DNA from: Alloalcanivorax balearicus MACL04
GTDB taxonomy: Bacteria; Pseudomonadota; Gammaproteobacteria; Pseudomonadales; Alcanivoracaceae
Length of the DNA: 54,188 nt
Assembly (NCBI RefSeq): GCF_025532145.1
Contig: NZ_ARXS01000032.1
Coordinates: 1-54,188 of the forward strand
Direction: 5' to 3'
A program made the position numbers and the translations under genes. Position 1 is the first letter of the stretch. Each line of letters begins with the position of its first letter. Below the pieces are notes generated by a model. It saw nothing but the letters and a program-made list of their open reading frames with translations. It did not search any database and had not been told where the DNA came from. Below are positions 8,852 through 18,009 of this stretch, in pieces.

Positions 8852-9451
8852 GTGACTAACAAGCCTGTTTCCCTTGATGCGGCGGCCGATGCCTTGCCGT
8901 ACAACCGGCTGTCCTGGTGGCTGGACCGGCTGGTGGCCGGAGTCGGGCGCTGGTGCTCCTGGCTCTGGCTGGCGGTTCTGGCGGTGGTGTTGAGCAATGT
9001 GTTCAGCCGTTTCGTGATGAACGAAGGCTCCATCGCTCTGGAAGAGCTGTCCTGGCACTTTTTCGGCGCCGCCATGATGTTGACCCTGGGCTACGCCGTG
9101 GTCCGGGACGACCACGTCAGAGTGGATGTACTGCGGGAAAAATTTTCTCTGAAAGCTCAGGCGTGGATCGAACTGGTGGCCATCGTATTGCTGGCCTTGC
9201 CGATCCTTTATCTGATGATCGATGCCTTGGTGCCCTACGCCTACAAGGCCTACACCTTCAGCGAACGCTCCCAGGCTCCCAGCGGGCTGCCGCACCGGTT
9301 CATTTTCAAAAGTGTGTTGCCACTGGGGCTGATGCTGGTGGCCGTGGCGTTGTTCTCCCGGGGACTGCGCTGCGCCACTTTCCTGTTCCGTTTTCCTCGT
9401 GAAATCCAGCCCGGCACGGATGAGCGCGACGGCGCTCATCCCCACCCCTGA
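8852..9451 (+). CDS. dctQ: TRAP transporter small permease DctQ
   Basis: About 199 residues with four hydrophobic helices, the DctQ pattern. A conserved family stretch is seen as SNVFSRFVMN near residue 48 and EELSWHFFGAAMM near 60. I place the start at the GTG of 8852, which has an AGAGGTGA ribosome site just upstream; a TTG at 8828 is in frame but has none. In the inner membrane DctQ bridges DctP and the large permease DctM. It lies 94 bases after dctP and 18 before dctM, in one operon. Confidence 0.9.
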   Translation: MTNKPVSLDAAADALPYNRLSWWLDRLVAGVGRWCSWLWLAVLAVVLSNVFSRFVMNEGSIALEELSWHFFGAAMMLTLGYAVVRDDHVRVDVLREKFSLKAQAWIELVAIVLLALPILYLMIDALVPYAYKAYTFSERSQAPSGLPHRFIFKSVLPLGLMLVAVALFSRGLRCATFLFRFPREIQPGTDERDGAHPHP

Positions 9452-9469
9452 TCAAGAGGCATCACTATT

Positions 9470-10840
9470 ATGGGTCTGGAAGAAACTCTGGTTATCGCCA
9501 TGTTCGCCAGTTTCATGGGGCTGCTGTTGTTGGGCTTTCCCGTGGCCTGGGCGCTGGCGGGCGTGGGGCTCTTATTCGCCGTTATTGGCAGTGTATTGAT
9601 TCAGTATTTCGACGCCGATCTCTGGTTCACCTGGGCCGGTACCATCGGTGTTCTGGATGCCCGCATTTACGGCATCGTGGCCAATGAATTGATGGTGGCG
9701 CTGCCGCTTTTCATCTTCATGGGCATCATGCTGGACCGCTCCGGGATCGCCGAGAAATTGATGCACAGTCTGGTGCGGGTGCTCGGGCCGCTGCGTGGCG
9801 GCTACGCGATCACCGTGGTGGTGGTCGGTATTCTGCTGGCGGCGTCCACCGGCATCGTTGGCGCCTCCGTGGTGTTACTGGGCATGTTATCGCTGGGGCC
9901 GATGATGCAGGCCCAGTACAACAAACCGCTGGCGGTGGGCACCGCCTGTTCGGTGGGAACCCTGGGCATTCTGGTGCCGCCGAGCATCATGCTGGTGTTG
10001 ATGGCGGATCGGTTGGGCACCTCCGAGGCCTCCGTTGGCAAACTGTTCATGGGAGCCCTGATCCCCGGCATGATGCTGGGAGCGATGTACATTCTCTACA
10101 TCGTTATCGCCTCCTGGTTGAAAAAAGATCTGGCTCCGGCACCGAAGCATCATGACCGTCTGGACGGACGGGCGGTATGGGATCTGTTCTTGTCGGTGGT
10201 ACCGCCGCTGGCGCTGATCATCGCCGTATTGGGTTCCATCTTTTTCGGCATCGCCACCACCACGGAGGCGTCCGGCGTGGGCGCGGCGGGGGCCTTGTTG
10301 ATGGCGCTGCTTAGCCGGCGTCTGAATATGACGGTGCTCAAGGACGCGCTTTATCAAACCAGCCGTACCACGGCGTTTATTTTCGGTATTTTCATCGGCG
10401 CCACGGTGTTCGCGGCAGTGCTGCGCGGATTGGGCGGCGATGACGTGATTCGCGCGGCGATCACCGGTTTGCCGTTCGGTACCACCGGCATTCTGCTGAC
10501 CATTCTGCTGGTCACCTTCCTGCTCGGTTTTTTTCTGGACTGGGTGGAGATCACCTTGATCATTCTGCCGCTGGTGGCGCCGGTGGTGTTCTCCCTCGGC
10601 GTGGAACCGGTGTGGTTCGCGATTCTGTTCGCGCTGTGTTTGCAGACCTCGTTTTTGACACCGCCGGTGGGATTCGCGCTGTTTTATATCAAGGGCGTGT
10701 GTCCGCCGGAGATCACCACACGGCACATCTATCTGGGCGTGTTGCCGTTTATTGCCCTGCAGTTGTTGGGGCTGGCCCTGGTGTTCTGGTTCGAGCCTCT
10801 GGCCACCTGGTTGCCCAATGAAATCTACGGAGGGCCTTAG
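9470..10840 (+). CDS. dctM: TRAP transporter large permease DctM
   Basis: The 456-residue protein is strongly hydrophobic with about 12 membrane segments and the family stretches GFPVAWALAGVG near the N-terminus, and GILVPPSIMLVLMAD and LTPPVGFALFYIKG further on. DctM forms the sodium-coupled transport channel in the inner membrane. AAGAGG lies ten bases before the ATG. It ends the dctPQM unit and is followed by a strong hairpin with a T-run. The same operon reads on toward acetoacetyl-CoA synthetase, 148 bases downstream. Confidence 0.93.
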   Translation: MGLEETLVIAMFASFMGLLLLGFPVAWALAGVGLLFAVIGSVLIQYFDADLWFTWAGTIGVLDARIYGIVANELMVALPLFIFMGIMLDRSGIAEKLMHSLVRVLGPLRGGYAITVVVVGILLAASTGIVGASVVLLGMLSLGPMMQAQYNKPLAVGTACSVGTLGILVPPSIMLVLMADRLGTSEASVGKLFMGALIPGMMLGAMYILYIVIASWLKKDLAPAPKHHDRLDGRAVWDLFLSVVPPLALIIAVLGSIFFGIATTTEASGVGAAGALLMALLSRRLNMTVLKDALYQTSRTTAFIFGIFIGATVFAAVLRGLGGDDVIRAAITGLPFGTTGILLTILLVTFLLGFFLDWVEITLIILPLVAPVVFSLGVEPVWFAILFALCLQTSFLTPPVGFALFYIKGVCPPEITTRHIYLGVLPFIALQLLGLALVFWFEPLATWLPNEIYGGP

Positions 10841-10887
10841 GGTGCCTCTGAAACATACCCCGTCATCCCGGGGGTGGCCCGTACGTC

Positions 10888-10908
10888 ATCCCGGGCTTGA
10901 CCCGGGAT
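10888..10908. repeat. short palindrome of a dispersed intergenic type
   Basis: ATCCCGGG-CTTGA-CCCGGGAT is a perfect 8-bp inverted repeat. With the neighbouring hairpin at 10944-10964, which has the same 8-5-8 geometry and a related core, it resembles the widespread GTCATCCCGG-type intergenic repeats found at gene ends in many proteobacteria. Confidence 0.5.
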
Positions 10909-10943
10909 CTCTCTCCGTAGGGCGCGTGGCTCCGTGGAAGGAG

Positions 10944-10974
10944 ATGCCGGATCGAGTCCGGCATGACGTTTTTT
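10944..10974 (+). terminator. rho-independent terminator-like hairpin after dctM
   Basis: ATGCCGGA (10944-10951) pairs exactly with TCCGGCAT (10957-10964), and a run of six T follows at 10969-10974. It lies between dctM and the acetoacetyl-CoA synthetase gene, directly before the latter's AAGAGGAG ribosome site, so it may lower but need not abolish read-through. Confidence 0.6.
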
Positions 10975-10988
10975 AAGAGGAGAAATGA

Positions 10989-12977
10989 ATGAGCAACATG
11001 GCAGCTTCCCCCGTGCTCTGGTCCCCTTCGGCGGACACCCTGGCCAATTGCCAGATGGGACGTTTCAAGACCTGGCTGGAGACGCGGGGATTCGGCCCCT
11101 TCGCCGATTATCACGCTTTGCACCAGTGGTCGATCGAGGAGATGGAGCTGTTCTGGCAACAGCTGTGGGACTATTGCGGACTGATCCACGAGGTTCCCGC
11201 CGAGCGGGTGCTGGGCGGACGCGGCATGCCCGGCGCCGAATGGTTTCCCGGCATGCGAATGAACTTCGCCGCCAACCTGTTGCGTCTGGCGGAGGGGGAA
11301 CACGCCGACCGGGAAGCGGTGGTGGCCTATTGTGAAACCCGGCCGGTGCTGCGCAAAAGTTATACGCAACTGAAGGCGGACGTGGGGGCTTTGGAAGCTT
11401 TTCTTCGTGCCCGGGGCATCGTTCGGGGGGACCGCGTCGCCGCAGTGGTGACCAACGGTTACGAGGCGTTGGTGGGCATGTTGGCGGCCACTAGCCTGGG
11501 CGCCATCTGGAGTTCCGCATCCCCGGACTTTGGCACAGGCGCCATTCTGGATCGCTTTGGCCAGATCGAACCCGCCGCTTTGATCGTGGTGAACGGTTAC
11601 GGCTACGGTGGCAAGGTGTTCGCCCGCCAGGAAGACTTCGCCGGGCTGATCGAGGGATTGCCGAGCCTGCGTTGCGTGGTGAGTGTCCAGCAGCTGCCGG
11701 ATCAGCCAGCGGTGACCGGCGATCTGGTCACGCCCTGGCCGGAAGCGCTGGCGGAAGGCGAGGGCCAGGCGCCCTCTTTCACGCCGTTGCCGCCGGATCA
11801 TCCGGTGTACATTCTCTATTCCTCCGGTACCACCGGTAAGCCCAAGTGCATCGTCCACGGCGCCGCCGGGTTACTGGTCAATCACGCCAAGGAGTTGATG
11901 CTGCATGGCGATGTCGGGCCGACGGACCGTTTTCTCTACTTCACCACCTGCGGTTGGATGATGTGGAACTGGCAGGCTTCGGCTTTGCTCACCGGCGCCG
12001 CCGTGATCACCGTGGACGGTTCGCCCGGTTACCCGGAGCTGGACATGTTGTGGCGCCTGGTGGCGGACGAGAAGGTGACTCACTTCGGCACCAGCGCGCG
12101 CTTCCTGGCGGGATGCCGCAAGGCCGGCCTGACACCGGCGAGGACCCTGGAACTGTCCGCTCTGCGGGTGTTGTTCTCCACCGGATCGCCGTTGCTGCCG
12201 GAGGATTACGACTGGGTTTATGCCGATGGTGCTCCGAACGTGCTGCTGGGCTCCATTGCCGGCGGCACCGATATTTGCGGCTGTTTTGTCGGCGCCACGC
12301 CGCTTTTGCCGGTGCGCCGGGGCGAGATTCAATGCCGCTTCCTGGGCGTGGACGCGGTGACGTATGGGGAGCACGGCGAGCCAGTCAGCGAAGGCCGGGG
12401 TGAGTTGGTATGCCGCCAGCCGCTGCCGTCCATGCCGGTGGCGTTCTGGGGCGACCCTCGGGGTGAGCGTTACCGTGCCGCCTATTTCGAAACCTTCCCC
12501 GGAGTCTGGGCCCACGGCGATTTCATTCACTTCACCGAACACGGCGGCGCGGTGATCCATGGCCGCTCCGATGCCACTTTGAATCCCGGCGGCGTACGCA
12601 TTGGCACCGCGGAAATCTATCGTCAAGTGGAAACCGAGGTGTCGGTCAAGGACAGCCTGGTGGTGGGCCGCCAGATCGACGGCGATGTGGAAGTGGTGTT
12701 GCTGGTGGTGGCGAATGACGGCGGCGACCTGAGCGAAGAACTGATTCAACGTCTGCGGACGAGAATCCGCGAAGGCGCGAGCCCCCGCCACGTTCCCAGG
12801 CATGTTATCGCCGTGCCGGATATCCCCTATACCCGCAGTGGCAAGAAGGTGGAGCTGGCGGTGGCCGGGCTGCTCAACGGTGCTGCCCGTAGCGATAACC
12901 GCGATGCCCTGGCCAACCCCGAGGCGCTGGATCGGATCCGTGACCGCCTGCGTCAGGCGAACCTGTTGCACGGTTAG
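10989..12977 (+). CDS. acetoacetyl-CoA synthetase
   Basis: A 662-residue ANL-superfamily ligase with the AMP-binding motif YSSGTTGKPK near residue 276. GGTDICGCFVG (about 428) is the A5-type acid-binding region, and the C-terminal lysine lies in RSGKKVELAV. The opening WSPSADTLANCQMGRF and the length are typical of acetoacetate-CoA ligases, which make acetoacetyl-CoA from acetoacetate, CoA and ATP. The ATG at 10989 follows a good AAGAGGAG site. Its place behind the TRAP operon suggests the transported acid, or its breakdown product, is a short keto or hydroxy acid. Confidence 0.9.
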   Translation: MSNMAASPVLWSPSADTLANCQMGRFKTWLETRGFGPFADYHALHQWSIEEMELFWQQLWDYCGLIHEVPAERVLGGRGMPGAEWFPGMRMNFAANLLRLAEGEHADREAVVAYCETRPVLRKSYTQLKADVGALEAFLRARGIVRGDRVAAVVTNGYEALVGMLAATSLGAIWSSASPDFGTGAILDRFGQIEPAALIVVNGYGYGGKVFARQEDFAGLIEGLPSLRCVVSVQQLPDQPAVTGDLVTPWPEALAEGEGQAPSFTPLPPDHPVYILYSSGTTGKPKCIVHGAAGLLVNHAKELMLHGDVGPTDRFLYFTTCGWMMWNWQASALLTGAAVITVDGSPGYPELDMLWRLVADEKVTHFGTSARFLAGCRKAGLTPARTLELSALRVLFSTGSPLLPEDYDWVYADGAPNVLLGSIAGGTDICGCFVGATPLLPVRRGEIQCRFLGVDAVTYGEHGEPVSEGRGELVCRQPLPSMPVAFWGDPRGERYRAAYFETFPGVWAHGDFIHFTEHGGAVIHGRSDATLNPGGVRIGTAEIYRQVETEVSVKDSLVVGRQIDGDVEVVLLVVANDGGDLSEELIQRLRTRIREGASPRHVPRHVIAVPDIPYTRSGKKVELAVAGLLNGAARSDNRDALANPEALDRIRDRLRQANLLHG

Positions 12978-12999
12978 CGGATCGCGCCGCCGCGGGCCG

Positions 13000-13914
13000 C
13001 TACGGCGGATGACGCTCCAGGCCGGGAAGGTGGCGCAGCGTTTGCTCCAGCCAATCGACGAAGGCGCGGACCTTGGACGAGCGGTGTCGGTGGTGTGCGT
13101 ACACCACCGACACCGGGCTCGGCGCCGGCCGGTAGTCCGCCAGCACTTCCACCAATTCGCCGTCGTCGAGATGGGGGCGAACGGAGTACAGCGGCACTTG
13201 CACCAGACCGAAGCCGGCCAGGGCGGCACTGATGTAAGCCTCGGAATTGTCCACGGTAAGGCGGCCGTCGGGCAGGCATTCGTGAACCTGTCCGTGCTCG
13301 GTGTATTCCCAGGGCAATGGCCGGCCGGTGCGGCCGGAGTGATAGTTGATAACCTGGTGGTGGGATAGGTCCTTTGGCGTTACTGGTGTGCCATGCCGGG
13401 CCAAATAATCGGGCGAGGCACAACTGATCTCGGTGAAGTAACCCAGACGCCGGGCCACCAGACTGGAGTCCGGTAACTCACCAACGCGCAGCGCGCAATC
13501 CACGCCTTCCTGGATCAGATCCACCAGCCGGTCGTTGATGCCCAACTCCAGATGAATATCCGGATAACGTTCACAAAACGCCATCAGCCGGGGCAGGATC
13601 ACCAGCCGTGCCGGTCGGCCCGGCAGGTTGACTCGTAGCCGTCCGGAGGGCCGGTGGCCGTCCGTAAACAGGGCCTCGGTGTCCGCCAGTTCCTCCAGCA
13701 GATGAAGGCAGCGTTCGTAATAGGCGCCGCCGTCCAGAGTCAGGGACACCCGCCGGGTGGTGCGGTGCAGCAGCCGCACACCAAGATGATCTTCCAGTTG
13801 CCGCACCGCGGTGCTCACCGTGGCCTTGGGCAGTGACAGGGTTTCCGCGGCCCGGGTGAAATTACCGGCATCCACCACCCGGACAAAGATTTCCATGGCG
13901 CGCAGACGATCCAT
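13000..13914 (-). CDS. LysR family transcriptional regulator
   Basis: The 304-residue protein begins with the LysR winged helix-turn-helix (FVRVVDAGNFTRAAETL, residues about 10-26, with KATVSTAVRQLE behind it). A periplasmic-binding-like effector domain of about 200 residues follows. It is a cytosolic DNA-binding regulator. It reads away from the aldo/keto reductase gene, and a 21-bp palindrome with a T-N11-A core lies between the two starts. It therefore probably controls its own gene and the reductase. The inducer is unknown. Confidence 0.92.
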   Translation of the reverse strand: MDRLRAMEIFVRVVDAGNFTRAAETLSLPKATVSTAVRQLEDHLGVRLLHRTTRRVSLTLDGGAYYERCLHLLEELADTEALFTDGHRPSGRLRVNLPGRPARLVILPRLMAFCERYPDIHLELGINDRLVDLIQEGVDCALRVGELPDSSLVARRLGYFTEISCASPDYLARHGTPVTPKDLSHHQVINYHSGRTGRPLPWEYTEHGQVHECLPDGRLTVDNSEAYISAALAGFGLVQVPLYSVRPHLDDGELVEVLADYRPAPSPVSVVYAHHRHRSSKVRAFVDWLEQTLRHLPGLERHPP

Positions 13915-13927
13915 AGGGCCACAACTA

Positions 13928-13948
13928 CTGTTCAGAAATCGTGAACAG
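13928..13948. promoter_or_regulatory. LysR-box palindrome between divergent genes
   Basis: CTGTTCA (13928-13934) and TGAACAG (13942-13948) form a perfect inverted repeat around seven bases. Within it T13932 and A13944 are 11 bases apart, the T-N11-A signature of LysR binding sites. It is 13 bases upstream of the LysR start codon. Confidence 0.65.
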
Positions 13949-14051
13949 AGTTAACCACGAATGCCGGTTTATCGACCACTACCTGAACGAACACACTGTG
14001 CCGGTCTGTTTCCTTTCATTGAAAAGAGCATGTCTGTCGAGGAGCTCAAAG

Positions 14052-15041
14052 ATGCAACAACGACGATTGGGCCGGGACGGTCCGCTGGTATCGGCTCTGG
14101 GCCTGGGCTGCATGGGCATGAGTGATTTCTATGGGGACCGGGATGACCGGGAATCCATTGCCACCTTGCACGCGGCCTTGGAGAAGGACATCACCCTGAT
14201 CGATACCGCCGACATGTATGGGCCGCACACCAATGAAGAACTGGTGGGACGCGCCATCGCCGGCAAGCGTGATCAAGTGTTTCTGGCCACCAAATTCGGC
14301 ATTGTCCGCGATTCCTCGAATCCGCACGCCCGTGGTATCAATGGTTCCCCGGACTACGTGCGCGAATCGGTGGAAGGCAGCCTGCGTCGCTTGGGCGTGG
14401 ACACCATCGATTTGTATTACCAGCACCGGGTGGATCCGCAAGTGCCGATCGAGGACACCGTCGGCGCCATGGCCGATCTGGTGCGGGAAGGGAAGGTCCG
14501 CTACCTCGGATTGAGTGAGGCGGCGCCGGATACCCTGCGCCGGGCGCAGGCGGTGCATCCCATCAGTGCCTTGCAGAGTGAATACTCCCTGTGGACGCGT
14601 GACCCGGAAGACGGGGTGTTGGACACCTGTCGCGAACTGGGCATCAGCTTTATCGCCTACAGTCCACTGGGGCGGGGGTTTCTCACCGGCGCGATCCGTT
14701 CGCCGGAGGATTTCGAGGAAGGGGATTTTCGCCGCCACAATCCGCGTTTCCAGGGGGCGAATTTCCAGCGCAATCTGGATCTGGTGGATCAGGTGCATGC
14801 CCTGGCTGAACAGAAGCAGGTGTTGCCATCGCAACTGGCGCTGGCCTGGGTGCTGGCCCGGGGCGAGGATGTGATCGCCCTGTTCGGAACCAAACGCCGC
14901 CGTTATTTGCAGGAGAATCTGGCGGCGCTGGAGGTGCGACTGAGCGACGATGAGCTGGCGCGGCTGGATGCGATCTTTCCCCGCCACGGCGCCGCTGGCG
15001 AACGCTATGGTGAGGAAGGCATGCGGACCGTGGGAAACTAG
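14052..15041 (+). CDS. aldo/keto reductase
   Basis: The 329-residue enzyme is an NADPH-dependent aldo/keto reductase of the YakC/AKR13-like type. The catalytic tetrad is visible: Asp in LIDTADMYG, Tyr in the same stretch, Lys in FLATKFG and His in DLYYQHRVD. The C-terminal cofactor region is FGTKRRRYL. The start at 14052 has a GAGGAG ribosome site seven bases upstream and gives the family's usual N-terminus; the open frame extends upstream through the operator and is unlikely to be translated. It is divergent from the LysR gene and overlaps the next, convergent gene by four bases. It reduces an aldehyde or ketone in the cytosol; the substrate is unknown. Confidence 0.92.
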   Translation: MQQRRLGRDGPLVSALGLGCMGMSDFYGDRDDRESIATLHAALEKDITLIDTADMYGPHTNEELVGRAIAGKRDQVFLATKFGIVRDSSNPHARGINGSPDYVRESVEGSLRRLGVDTIDLYYQHRVDPQVPIEDTVGAMADLVREGKVRYLGLSEAAPDTLRRAQAVHPISALQSEYSLWTRDPEDGVLDTCRELGISFIAYSPLGRGFLTGAIRSPEDFEEGDFRRHNPRFQGANFQRNLDLVDQVHALAEQKQVLPSQLALAWVLARGEDVIALFGTKRRRYLQENLAALEVRLSDDELARLDAIFPRHGAAGERYGEEGMRTVGN

Positions 15042-16036
15042 CCGGGCACGGCGGTTCCAATGGGCTGCCCGCTGGCCAGGCGGCGTTCATCCAGCAGCCA
15101 GTCGCGGAAGTCGGTGACGATGGTCCGGGGTGAGACGCGCTCCGGGCTGACGATGAAATAGTGGAACCGGCAGGGCAGCGCCACTTCACTTAACCGCCGC
15201 AGGGTGCCGGCGGCCAGCTCCGTCTCCACCAGCTCCGGGCAGACCAGCCAGGCGCCCTGGCCGGTGAGGGTGGCTTCCAGTGCCAGCAAGCCGTTGCCGA
15301 AGTGGTGCTCGCGGGCATCGGCGGGAAATGGCTCTCCGGCTGCTTCGCACCATTCGCGCCAGCCGAACCGCTCATTGGAACGGCCGGCGGTATTGTCGGT
15401 GAGCAGGGCGCCCTCATCGAGCACCTCGGCGATGGTGCTCCGGCCCGTCGCAGGAGCAACCACCGGCTCCAGCGCCACTTCCAACAGCGGTGAGCTGTCC
15501 ATATCCGGGTACTCGCCGTAGCCGAAGCGGATCGCCAGATCGATGCCGGCGCGGGAGAAGGCGGAAGCGGTGACCGGTCCTCCGGGGGCGGTGTCCACGG
15601 AATGCAGACTGGCCTGCAGACGCACTTCCGCCTCCGGGTGGCGGGCGTAGAAACGATGCAGGCGTGGCACCAGCCATTTGGTGGCGAACAACGGCTCGGC
15701 GCACACCGTGATGACGTCCTTGGCTTCACCCTGGCTGCGCAGTTCATCGACAGCATCGAGCAGCGCGGCGAAGCCGTCCTGTAACCGGGGCAGGATGCTC
15801 AGGGCCGCCGCCGTCGGCGTGACCCGGCGATGGTGGCGAATGAACAGCGCCACCCCGAGTTGCTCCTCGAGGGCTTTGATCTGATGACTCACCGCCGCCG
15901 GGGTCACGCTCAATTCCTTGGCGGCGGCGGCGAAGCTGCGGGTGCGCGCCGCCACTTCGAAATAGGCCAGAGCCACCAGCGGCGGCAGGCGCCGCATGAA
16001 GCCGGCGGGCAAGGAGGACCGGGTGTGTTCGTTCAT
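15038..16036 (-). CDS. LysR family regulator, GcvA-like
   Basis: 332 residues with an N-terminal winged helix-turn-helix. The stretch [20 protein letters not shown], and then [14 protein letters not shown], is the GcvA/AmpR-type signature in which the recognition helix reads AVSHQIK. A ligand-binding domain follows. Members regulate amino-acid, beta-lactamase or acyl metabolism genes. It is 21 bases downstream of the leftward enoyl-CoA hydratase-like gene and may be co-transcribed with it. Its 3' end overlaps the aldo/keto reductase gene by four bases. Confidence 0.9.
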   Translation of the reverse strand: MNEHTRSSLPAGFMRRLPPLVALAYFEVAARTRSFAAAAKELSVTPAAVSHQIKALEEQLGVALFIRHHRRVTPTAAALSILPRLQDGFAALLDAVDELRSQGEAKDVITVCAEPLFATKWLVPRLHRFYARHPEAEVRLQASLHSVDTAPGGPVTASAFSRAGIDLAIRFGYGEYPDMDSSPLLEVALEPVVAPATGRSTIAEVLDEGALLTDNTAGRSNERFGWREWCEAAGEPFPADAREHHFGNGLLALEATLTGQGAWLVCPELVETELAAGTLRRLSEVALPCRFHYFIVSPERVSPRTIVTDFRDWLLDERRLASGQPIGTAVPG

Positions 16037-16057
16037 CGGTTTAGCGTTGCCATTAGC

Positions 16058-16858
16058 TTAGCGATGCCATTGTGCCGCCCGTTTGTTGAGGAAGGCGTCG
16101 ATACCTTCGGCGGCGTCCGCTTCCATCATGTTTCGTGCCATTACTTCTCCGGCAAAACGATAGGCTTCGTCCAGGGGCAGCTGCCGTTGCCGGTAGAACA
16201 TGGCTTTGCCATGGCGGATCGCCGCCGGGCTTTTCTCCATGATCGAAGTGGCCAGGGCGGTTACCGCGCCGTCCAGTCCCGCTTCCGGCACGGCTTGATT
16301 GATCAATCCCCAATCGGCGGCGGTGGCGGCGTCGATGAAGCGCGCGGTCACCAGCATTTCGAAGGCGCGCTTGGCTGAGACATTACGGGACAAAGCCACC
16401 GAAGGCGTGGAACAGAATAGCCCGGCGTTGATGCCGGAGACGGCGAAGCGGGCGCTGTCCGTGGCCACCGCCAGATCACAACTGGCCACCAGCTGACAGC
16501 CGGCGGCGGTGGCCACCCCTTGAATGACCGCGATCACCGGCACCGGTACCGCCAGCAGGCTTTGCATTACACCGCTGCAGGTGGCGAACAGTTGCCGGTA
16601 ATAATCCTCCTCGCCTAAATGCCCGTGCATCTGACGCAGATCGTGGCCGGCACAGAACGCCTTGCCCGCCGCCCGCAACACCACGCAGCGCAGGGTTTCG
16701 TCGTTGGCCAGAGCGTCCAGCTCGGTTTTCAGCGCCGCCAGCATCTCCTCGGACAAGGCGTTGTAGTGGCGGGGCCGGTTCAGAGTCAAAGTGACCAAGC
16801 CATTCTGGTCTTCACGCAGTACCAGAGGGGCATTGAGATCGGCTTGCGCGCTCATCAC
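16058..16858 (-). CDS. enoyl-CoA hydratase-like protein (ECHDC3-like)
   Basis: A 266-residue crotonase-fold protein. The key segments read TAAGCQLVASCD and VSGINAGLFCSTP, which resemble ECHDC3-type proteins as I recall them. In this group the two catalytic glutamates of true hydratases are absent: Gln stands in the first segment and no acid is seen in the second. Simple enoyl-CoA hydration is therefore doubtful; another crotonase reaction or an accessory role is possible. It is 26 bases downstream of the OsmC gene on the same strand and upstream of the GcvA-like regulator, so these three may share a transcript. Confidence 0.85.
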   Translation of the reverse strand: MMSAQADLNAPLVLREDQNGLVTLTLNRPRHYNALSEEMLAALKTELDALANDETLRCVVLRAAGKAFCAGHDLRQMHGHLGEEDYYRQLFATCSGVMQSLLAVPVPVIAVIQGVATAAGCQLVASCDLAVATDSARFAVSGINAGLFCSTPSVALSRNVSAKRAFEMLVTARFIDAATAADWGLINQAVPEAGLDGAVTALATSIMEKSPAAIRHGKAMFYRQRQLPLDEAYRFAGEVMARNMMEADAAEGIDAFLNKRAAQWHR

Positions 16859-16884
16859 GATTCTCCTTGTTTTGCGTTATCCGC

Positions 16885-17346
16885 TCAGGCCGCCGCGGAC
16901 TGGGTGCGCAGGCGCACCTTGGTCTTCAGTGAATTGCCGATGAAGCAATTACGGTGAGCGCCGGCATGCAGGCGTTGCAGCTCGGCCGGTTCCGGTGTCT
17001 GGCCGTCGGCGAACTCGATGGTGGGTTGCAATTCCACCCGGGTCACCGCCAGCCGGCCTTCCTCGTTCTTTTCCAGAAAGCCCACCGGTGTGTCCTTGTA
17101 GCTCTCCACCCGGTAGCCCTTGACGTCGGCGATGGCCAGGAAGAACAGCATGTAGCAACTGGACACCGAGGTCACCAGAAGTTGCTCCGGGTCGGCGCAG
17201 TTGCCGTCTCCTTGATAATCCACCGCGGCGGAGACTTGCACGGTCTGACCGCCATTGAGGGTGGCCAGATGGTTGCGGGAGTAGCTTCCGCTGCCGTCCG
17301 GGTGGTCGGCGCGGGTCCAGGCAATGGCGGCGTGATGTTCTGACAT
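16885..17346 (-). CDS. OsmC family protein
   Basis: This 153-residue protein has the OsmC/Ohr fold signature with both redox cysteines: one in VSSCYMLFFLA (about residue 63) and one in HRNCFIGNSL (about 133). OsmC-type proteins are cytosolic thiol peroxidases that reduce organic hydroperoxides, although some members (YhfA-like) have no proven substrate. It is the first gene of a possible three-gene leftward unit with the ECHDC3-like and GcvA-like genes. In an alkane-degrading background, lipid hydroperoxide removal would be a sensible role, but that is inference. Confidence 0.88.
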   Translation of the reverse strand: MSEHHAAIAWTRADHPDGSGSYSRNHLATLNGGQTVQVSAAVDYQGDGNCADPEQLLVTSVSSCYMLFFLAIADVKGYRVESYKDTPVGFLEKNEEGRLAVTRVELQPTIEFADGQTPEPAELQRLHAGAHRNCFIGNSLKTKVRLRTQSAAA

Positions 17347-17523
17347 CGGCTCTGCTCTCTTCTGAAAATGGGCTGGTTTCTGAAGATGGGCCGGGCTGCC
17401 CCGGCGAGCATTACCATTGCATCAGCTCTGCTTAATGAAAAGCGATGTTTTCTAGGGGTTTGGCCTATCCAGGCTAATGCAAAAGGAAAATAGCGCCAAC
17501 CCGGAAGGTGGCGGCGCCGGGGC

Positions 17524-18009
17524 TCAGTCTTGCTGATTAAAGGCCCGCCAGGTGTCCACGGCTTTACGTGTCACCACCGGGCCGGCAACCTGGGTCAGCG
17601 CGCGGCGCAGGGTGGGGCTGGCGGCAATCGCCACGCCGGCGGTGAAGGCGCCGATCATCAGCAGACCACTATTGCGGCGCGCCCACTCCAGGGTCTGATC
17701 GCCGACCAAGGGACGCAGACCGGACTCCAGGACGCTTTCCGTCGGGCTCGGCGCCGGTGGCGGCGCTTCGTCCCGGGCTGGACCGGGTCGGTTGGCGCGA
17801 ACCAGGCCGTAGCCGAGGGCGGCGGCCACCACCAGCAGACCGGCGCCGCTGATCAACGCGGCCAGCGCCGCGCCCAGCGGCGGTGTCATCGCGATCCAAG
17901 CCGCCGCCGTCAGGCTCAGCAATGCCGCCAGGCTAATCAGCATGATCAGCCAGATCATCGCATTAAGACTGAACAGCCCGGCCAGCATGCCGCGCAGTTT
18001 CACACTCAA
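17524..18009 (-). CDS. YqjE/phage-holin-like membrane protein
   Basis: The 161-residue protein has two adjacent transmembrane helices (residues about 15-40 and 45-70). A proline-rich linker (EAPPPAPSPTE) and a short helical C-terminal part with another hydrophobic stretch (LLMIGAFTAGVAIA) follow. Its start overlaps the stop of the DUF883-type gene by four bases (ATGA). That pairing recalls the yqjD-yqjE stationary-phase membrane proteins of enterobacteria, although the C-terminal half differs. It is an inner-membrane protein of unknown function; the name rests on topology and context. Confidence 0.7.
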   Translation of the reverse strand: MSVKLRGMLAGLFSLNAMIWLIMLISLAALLSLTAAAWIAMTPPLGAALAALISGAGLLVVAAALGYGLVRANRPGPARDEAPPPAPSPTESVLESGLRPLVGDQTLEWARRNSGLLMIGAFTAGVAIAASPTLRRALTQVAGPVVTRKAVDTWRAFNQQD

